Shown here in pieces: positions 59,066 to 64,000 of a stretch of DNA of 64,000 nucleotides (positions within the stretch are counted from its first letter, which is position 1; every line of letters begins with the position of its first letter). Below the pieces are notes generated by a model that worked only from the letters and a program-made list of their open reading frames with translations, did not search any database and was not told the origin of the DNA. Source of the stretch: Holacanthus passer (Eukaryota > Chordata > Actinopteri > Pomacanthidae); the NCBI GenBank assembly GCA_025331565.1, contig JAFREQ010000011.1:12606001-12670000 (forward strand). Direction: 5' to 3'. Position numbers and translations under genes: made by a program.

Positions 59066-62000
59066 CTGTTGTTGGCAGTGTTACGGGCCAGCAGCAGCGA
59101 TATACATGAAGGGAAGAAAGCAGACAGAAACTAGAGTAACTGCTGATCAAAAGACACCACTGGAACAACGGGCAGAAAAAAACCTCAGAGAATGTATTAA
59201 TGTGTTAAGTAGTTAAAGTACTGCTTTTGGCTGCACTTTGAACTGTGTGGATTTGCATCATCACAAGTGATTCTTGTTTTCTAAAGCAGGTTTTCCCTAA
59301 GTCAGTACCGCAGAACCCTGGGGTGCCTTAAGGACGGGCCAATGGTGCTGCAAGATTTATTCACTTCTATTTTTTATACTGCACATATTTAACACTTCAC
59401 CACATAAAAAAATGCTGTGTCATTTACATTTGCTGTCTTATATAATTCTTTTTGAAACATATAAAATATTTAAATCACTATATTAGGAACTGTTAAATAA
59501 CAAGTTGCAGTCAGAAATAGAAGAAGAGATGTAGAGATTTGTCACTGCAAATAGTGAGAAATGCGGATACACCTTAGTCCTCAGTGAAGTCAGAGACGGC
59601 CGAACTTGCACCGACCAAATGAACTAAAATCAGACTGTAAAATCTGCTGCACACAGAAAACTTCATCTGCAAGAAAAACTGCTGAATGCAACACTTTACT
59701 GTGCTGTTGTACAGTGGCTGGCCTGACAATATTTCAGCTGCTTGCTGTAGATGTTAATGGTGTTAAAGTGATTGTTCCTGGTGGGAACTTTCAAAATTAG
59801 AACACAAATGAACAGGGGGAACATCTAACCTGGTCTGGGGCGGGGCGGTGACCAGCGTGTGGGGGTCCTCGGGCCGGCCCTCCACGATGATGGGGCGATG
59901 GGTGACGTGGATGCTGGGCGTGGTGTGGGTGCTGCGGGTGCTGAGGGTGTTGAGGATGCTGGGGGTGCGGATGTTGGGGGTGGGGGCCTTGTTGGGGAGG
60001 GCCGTGCGGGTGCTGAGGGTGGGGGTGCTGCGGCGGAGGGTGTCCGTGCGGGTGCTGTGGAGGATGCTGCGGGTGCTGTTGGTGAGGGTGTTGGGGCTGT
60101 GGGGGACGCGGGTGTTGTTGGTGCTGGGGAGGTGGCTGGGGGTGCTGAGGGTGCTGCTGGGGGTGCTGTGGGTGAGGAGGGTGGGGGTACTGGGGCTGCG
60201 GCTGCTGCGGGTGCGGGTGCTGCGGGGGGACCTGCGGGTGCTGCGGGTGCTGTGGGTGTTGCGGATGCATGGCGTGTGGATATGGAGTCTGCTGGGCGTG
60301 GGGAGCGTGGGGGTACTGGGGCTGGGCCTGGGGCTGAGCGTGTGGGGGCTGAGGCTGGGGGTGGTGAGGACCGTGTGGGTGATATTGCTCATCTTCATAG
60401 TTGTCGGCTATCAGCTTCATTCTGCTTTGAGTCTGTAAGAAGACGAAACTGGTCAGTGCATGACGATCTGCAGCTGTTAAAAAGAACAATACTCCCTCGT
60501 CATGAGCATCAAATGGGTTTATGACTGGACAAAGCACATATATTCAGTATATGTGGGTGGACATAAAAACAGGAACACCTTACAGTATAATACAATCCAG
60601 CACAATAACCATGCAACCAACACTGAGGCTTATACAGTTCTTTCAGACTTTCAGACTTCAGACATCTGTTGACTCATCTGTGTATTCACTTTTAAGGTCA
60701 CCGTGATTTTGTTAAGAAAATACAGCATTAAATGAAAAGTTCAAAATTTTGGGAAATACTGTACACTCATTGTTGTCTTGCCAAGCTAGATAAGTGGATC
60801 GATACCATCTGTACACTAAATATGAATGAATGATTAGCTTAGCTTAGCATTAAGACTGGAAACAGGGGAAACAGTCAGCCTCTGTCCAAAGGTAACAAAA
60901 TCCACCTCCCAGAACCTCTAAAGCTCACTAAGTAACATAAAAATGAAATTGTAGAAATGACAGGTTTAAGGGGAGTTACATGCTGGGACTATTTCTCAGC
61001 TGGGTGCAGCGACTTCCTGGAGTCTCCACTGTTTGCATGGGGACTCCAGTTATTCCAGTCATGCTAAGCTAAAATAATTTCCTGGCTTTACAATAATATT
61101 GTTTTTTACTTCTTATGCCATCTACTTAAATTCCTGGTGTACACCTCAGACCAGAGCTACAGACCTGAGAGTTTGATTCAAGAGAGACTCAAATTAAAAA
61201 AAAAAAAAAAAAAAAAGACTCGAGACTTCACTTGGACTTGACTGCTGCAAGACTTTACTTACTTGAGACTTGACTCCTTGAAGACCTGACATGACTTGAG
61301 GCTTGAAAGCAAAAACATTTAAGACTCAAGTTTTGACCTTTTGACACACCTTGAATATTACATTAATAGGTCTATGCACTGAATGAATTTGACCTCAGCT
61401 GTGCAAATGACAGAGCTTTGATAGGAAAATATCAAAGCTGTGATGAAATGTCATGTTAATGGCCAGAAAATACTTGCAACTGACTTGCAATTTGCTAATG
61501 AAAACTTGTAACTTGACTTGGACCTGTGTGAAATGACTCAAAACTTGACTTGCCCCACAAAAAAAACGTTAAAACAACTCGGACTCATTTTGCAAAATGA
61601 GACGCTGCATTTGGGAAAAGTGCCAAAACTGAACCAGCAAAGGGGATCAGTGGCCATGCGTGTGCACCACTCCCTGTAGATGAAATGGAGAAAATGGCCA
61701 GTTGCCTTGCAGTTATATTTTTCATTTTGATTAACATGGTCTTGGCAAGTAGCTCCAGTGCAGACAAAATTTTCCTTGACATTGTGCTGCAGTACTAACG
61801 TGTTGTTTGAGCTGGTGCATCAGTTTGTCCCGCTCCCTCTTGAGGGCCAGCACCTCCTCCTGGGTCTTCTTTTTATTGGAGGCAGACAGTTCCAGCAGTG
61901 CAATATTCGCATCTTTCTCACTGATGGCTGCCAGCAGAGCTTGTTGCCTGAAGACGAAAAACAACATTATGACATCACTTATGTTCTATGAAACAGAAAG

Positions 62001-64000
62001 AACATTAAATAAATGGCGTACAGGTAAACCACTCTGTGCAGCGCTTTTAACTAAACAACTGTAAATCAAACTGCATCAATTCAATTTAACTACATCAATG
62101 TCAAATGCTGTTTAAGTGCAAGTAAAAGTGCTTATGGCCGGGATCCAGCTTCGGGAGGCAGATGATGATCAATGACATGAGTCAAGTCATTCAAAAAATC
62201 TGACTGCTTTGTTCACCTCTAAAGGATGTCCTAAAATCAGTGTCACGACTCTCACTTCATACTCTGAGATTTAAATGAAGAGTTCCACATTTTAGGAAAT
62301 ACACTTATTTGCTTTCTTGCCGAGAGTTAGACAAGATTGCGTACAGGGGGAAGCAGATAAATCTGTATAAAGAAAGACAAATTGTGGGTTTATAAGGGGT
62401 TATGTTTATATGCAGGACTAATTCTTGTCCAGACACAGTGGCTTCCTAGAGTCTCTTTAAGTCTGTAAAAAAATATTCTCTGAGAATCAGTGAGCCTGAT
62501 CAGATACATAATAAACCAATAAGTAAATTATGAGTGTAAATGCTGATGTGACTTTAAATTCAAACAAGGTATCTTGGTATAAAATGAATGAATGATCTGT
62601 GCTATTCAGAACTTATTTTGTGGGATGGTTTATTTTCAGACATGAAATGAATCCATGCCTTAGCCAGAAACACATCAAGAGAAGTGAAGCCGTGGGCTGT
62701 ATTTGTGAGGTCAAATGTCACGATGGCACTAACTTCATCTCCAGGATCTCCTCCAGCTGTTTCCTGCGCTCCTGTCTCATGTTGGTGAGGTGGGTGTCTC
62801 TCTCCTGCAGTGACTGCTGGGTGGAGGAGAGACGCTGCTTGGTGGAATCCAGCTCCTGCCTCGTCCTTTCCAAGCGTGTTCATCAGCTCCTCCAGCTGGA
62901 CGACGACAAGCATTATATGGGAACGCACAACAAATGTATGGATGAGACACAACTTTATTTTCATTTTGTTCACTTGTATTACATTAGACAGAGAGGTGTT
63001 TCTGTTATTTAGCCTACTCTCACTGATATAAATAGGGTGGATGTAAAAATAAAATCATCAGTGTATTTCTCAAGAGTAAATCCACACCTTTAAGTGGTGG
63101 CCGCTGTCCATGGAGCCGTCCTTACGAGGGTCTTGTCCTAAGCCTTTCTTATCCCCTTGTGGTCCCAGTTTGATGTTTGGACCCTTCTTAGTCTGGTCTT
63201 TGCCTCCTTGCCTGTAAAACCACATTAATGTAAGACCTCTTCCATGCCGATCATTTTTTCTGACTCCCATTCTGTATTTATGCACCACTGATCTATTATT
63301 AAATGCTACGCACATTCTGGAGACAACAGTGTTAAATAAGAAGCATGTCCATGTGTGAGTACCACATATACCCATAGATCACAACAAATCACATGAAACA
63401 CAAATTAGTAGAACAAGTACATCATAATGTAATCTTGTTAGGTGCATTTTGAATGATTGTTTCAAAATGGTGCCAGTCAGGAGATCACAGGACTGCAACA
63501 AGGACATGAGCATCACAGATGACTTGATAGCTTCACGTTAACATGACACTGCTGAAATGACTCACGGGTTGAAGCACCAGAGTTAGGATGGATACAGGCA
63601 GAGATGGGTGTGCAATGGAGGGGGAGGGACATTACTTACCTGGGAGCTAGACTGCAGATGGGGAAAGGGAAAGGTAGAAGAGAAGAGGATGACACGACAA
63701 GTGGAGGAGACATTGGAAGCAGGAGACGAGAGCACACAAAGGAAAAAAAAAAAAAAAAAAGACATTAGAACCAGAACATAAAGAAATAACCACAATACAG
63801 AGGACCCAGAGGAGATCACAGTGTGTTCATCATCAAACAACATGGGAGATTACAAAGGCGCCTGTGACAGCCGCGTCTCTGCAGCCGGACACAGCTAATG
63901 CAGGATGCACCTTCTCGGAAAACATGGAACCGTGTGCATCTGCTGCCAAGCCTGGGAGTGGCAGACATGCAGTCAGACAGGCAAAAAAATCAGCCGGGCA
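59039..64000 (-). CDS. erc2: ERC2 (CAST/ELKS)-like active-zone scaffold, 3' part
   Basis: ERC/CAST proteins are coiled-coil scaffolds of the presynaptic active zone that bind RIM through a C-terminal GIWA motif. Seen on the minus strand, in transcript order: 63651-63640 (12 nt, tentative), 63211-63088, 62895-62734, 61947-61800, 60432-59830 and 59065-59039. The encoded QQALLAAISEKDANIALLEL, KLIADNYEDEQYH and the end DDDEGIWA match ERC2. The histidine-rich tail argues for ERC2 over ERC1. Upstream exons lie beyond the window. One exon carries a one-base frameshift as sequenced, so this copy is either disrupted or misassembled there. Confidence 0.88.
59830..60432 (-). CDS. erc2: erc2-like exon with Pro/His/Gln expansion
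   Basis: 201 codons, phase 0 to 0. It opens TQSRMKLIADNYEDEQYHPH, as in ERC proteins, then runs for about 160 residues almost entirely of H, P and Q in irregular PQHP/HPHP units, and closes GHRPAPDQ before a GTTAGA donor. In mammalian ERC2 the same place holds only a short poly-His run. The repeat leaves four frames open over the exon on the two strands. Confidence 0.9.
60433..61799 (-). other. erc2-like intron with teleost repeats
   Basis: Contains a common teleost repeat at about 60727-61075 (GCTTAGCTTAGCATTAAGAC, GTCCAAAGGTAACAAAATCC, GACTTCCTGGAGTCTCCACT) and a second repeat rich in GACTTG/ACTTGA units at about 61155-61560, with a poly-A tract at 61195-61217. Confidence 0.6.
61800..61947 (-). 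CDS. erc2: erc2-like coiled-coil exon
   Basis: Encodes (K)QQALLAAISEKDANIALLEL, SASNKKKTQEEVLALKRERD and KLMHQLKQH. It is almost identical to human ERC2, including SAS rather than the SSS of ERC1. 148 nt; starts in phase 2, ends in phase 0. The last codon is H where mammals have Q. Confidence 0.94.
62270..62470. repeat. Second copy of the GCTTTCTTGCCGAGAGTTAG-type repeat
   Basis: GGAAATACACTTATTTGCTT then TCTTGCCGAGAGTTAGACAA and GTGGCTTCCTAGAGTCTCTT mark the same family as about 60727-61075. Both copies are in the same orientation. A short, decayed third piece is at about 41798-41900. Confidence 0.6.
62734..62895 (-). pseudogene. erc2: erc2-like coiled-coil exon with one-base frameshift
   Basis: The exon begins LEELMNT in one frame and continues in the next frame as ERTRQELDSTKQRLSSTQQS then LQERDTHLTNMRQERRKQLE and EILEMK. 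Its length is 162, but the phases of the flanking exons (start 0, end 2) require a length of 161. The extra base is one A of CAAG at 62872-62873. Everything else about the exon is intact and highly conserved, which fits a recent indel or a sequencing error. I label it a broken exon, not a dead gene. Confidence 0.8.
63088..63211 (-). CDS. erc2: erc2-like exon with degenerate coiled coil
   Basis: Encodes QGGKDQTKKGPNIKLGPQGD then KKGLGQDPRKDGSMDSGHHL and K. It aligns in register with the ERC segment DQNKKVANLK...RREDSMADNSQHLQ, but the heptad positions are replaced by Gly and Pro, so the helix should be broken. Splice sites are good (TTTTACAG, AAG|GTGTGG). Confidence 0.7.
63640..63651 (-). CDS. 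erc2: Putative 12-nt microexon of erc2-like
   Basis: A long pyrimidine tract ending CTGCAG, then TCTAGCTCCCAG, then the strong donor GTAAGT. A 12-nt exon keeps frame, and the phase needed by the next exon would give L-A-P then a split codon. Many presynaptic genes use microexons. No protein match supports it, so it is tentative. Confidence 0.4.
63652..64000 (-). other. erc2-like intron, window edge
   Basis: A poly-A tract at 63739-63758 and no recognisable exon. The 5' part of the gene lies beyond 64000. Confidence 0.5.

Noticed and set aside
59848..60524. Two long plus-strand open frames (196 and 221 codons) and a second minus-strand frame (211 codons) over the ERC2 tail exon
   Set aside because: They are shadows of the CAGCACCC-type repeat. 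Their translations are simple Val/Leu/Arg, Ala/Gly/Glu or Ser/Thr/Pro runs with no splice or start support, while the ERC2 frame joins conserved exons on both sides.
1..64000. CRISPR array, prophage, operon, tRNA or rRNA
   Set aside because: No spaced repeats with unique spacers, no cloverleaf-like or rRNA sequence noticed by eye, and all genes have introns. The only regular tandem array with a unit near 30 bp (51126-51358) has no spacers.

Overview
The window is vertebrate nuclear DNA, almost certainly a teleost fish. Genes are split by GT-AG introns, exons carry animal-specific domains, CA/TG microsatellites and poly-A/T tracts are frequent, and introns hold the small inverted-repeat DNA elements and decayed LINE tails typical of percomorph fish. 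Six protein-coding genes were rebuilt exon by exon. In five of them every exon phase joins and the summed coding length divides by three, so those models are internally consistent.

Layout. 1-5,810, minus strand: ninj1, three coding exons, 146 residues. 8,742-30,473, plus strand: wnk2, modelled with 30 coding exons and 2,622 residues. The two genes are head to head around a GC-rich promoter region at 5.8-8.7 kb. 33,101-42,701, plus: an inter-alpha-trypsin inhibitor heavy chain of the ITIH3/ITIH4 type, 23 exons, 893 residues. 45,083-50,133, plus: il17rc, 14 coding exons, 655 residues. 51,606-53,471, plus: a short creld1-like gene, 5 coding exons, 240 residues. 59,039-64,000, minus: the 3' part of an erc2 (CAST/ELKS)-like active-zone scaffold gene that continues past the right edge. 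It converges on creld1-like.

The neighbours are linked by ancestry rather than by one pathway. WNK2-NINJ1 match human 9q22. IL17RC-CRELD1, ITIH3/4 and ERC2 are all on human 3p. The functions are separate: chloride-sensing kinase signalling (WNK2), plasma-membrane rupture (NINJ1), a secreted plasma protein (ITIH), IL-17 signalling (IL17RC), an ER membrane protein (CRELD1) and the presynaptic active zone (ERC2).

I saw no bacterial-type system, CRISPR array, tRNA or rRNA, and no wholly new machinery. The points most worth checking are: a Pro/His/Gln expansion in the ERC2 tail; a one-base frameshift and helix-breaking substitutions in ERC2 coiled-coil exons; a CRELD1 form without its N-terminal half, next to a 33-bp minisatellite built on CRE-like TGACGTCA cores; a run of five tiny same-phase exons in the ITIH gene; an HSN2-like large cassette exon and a duplicated Tyr/Gln repeat in wnk2; and a 63-bp TTAA-flanked perfect palindrome that looks like a minimal piggyBac-type element.
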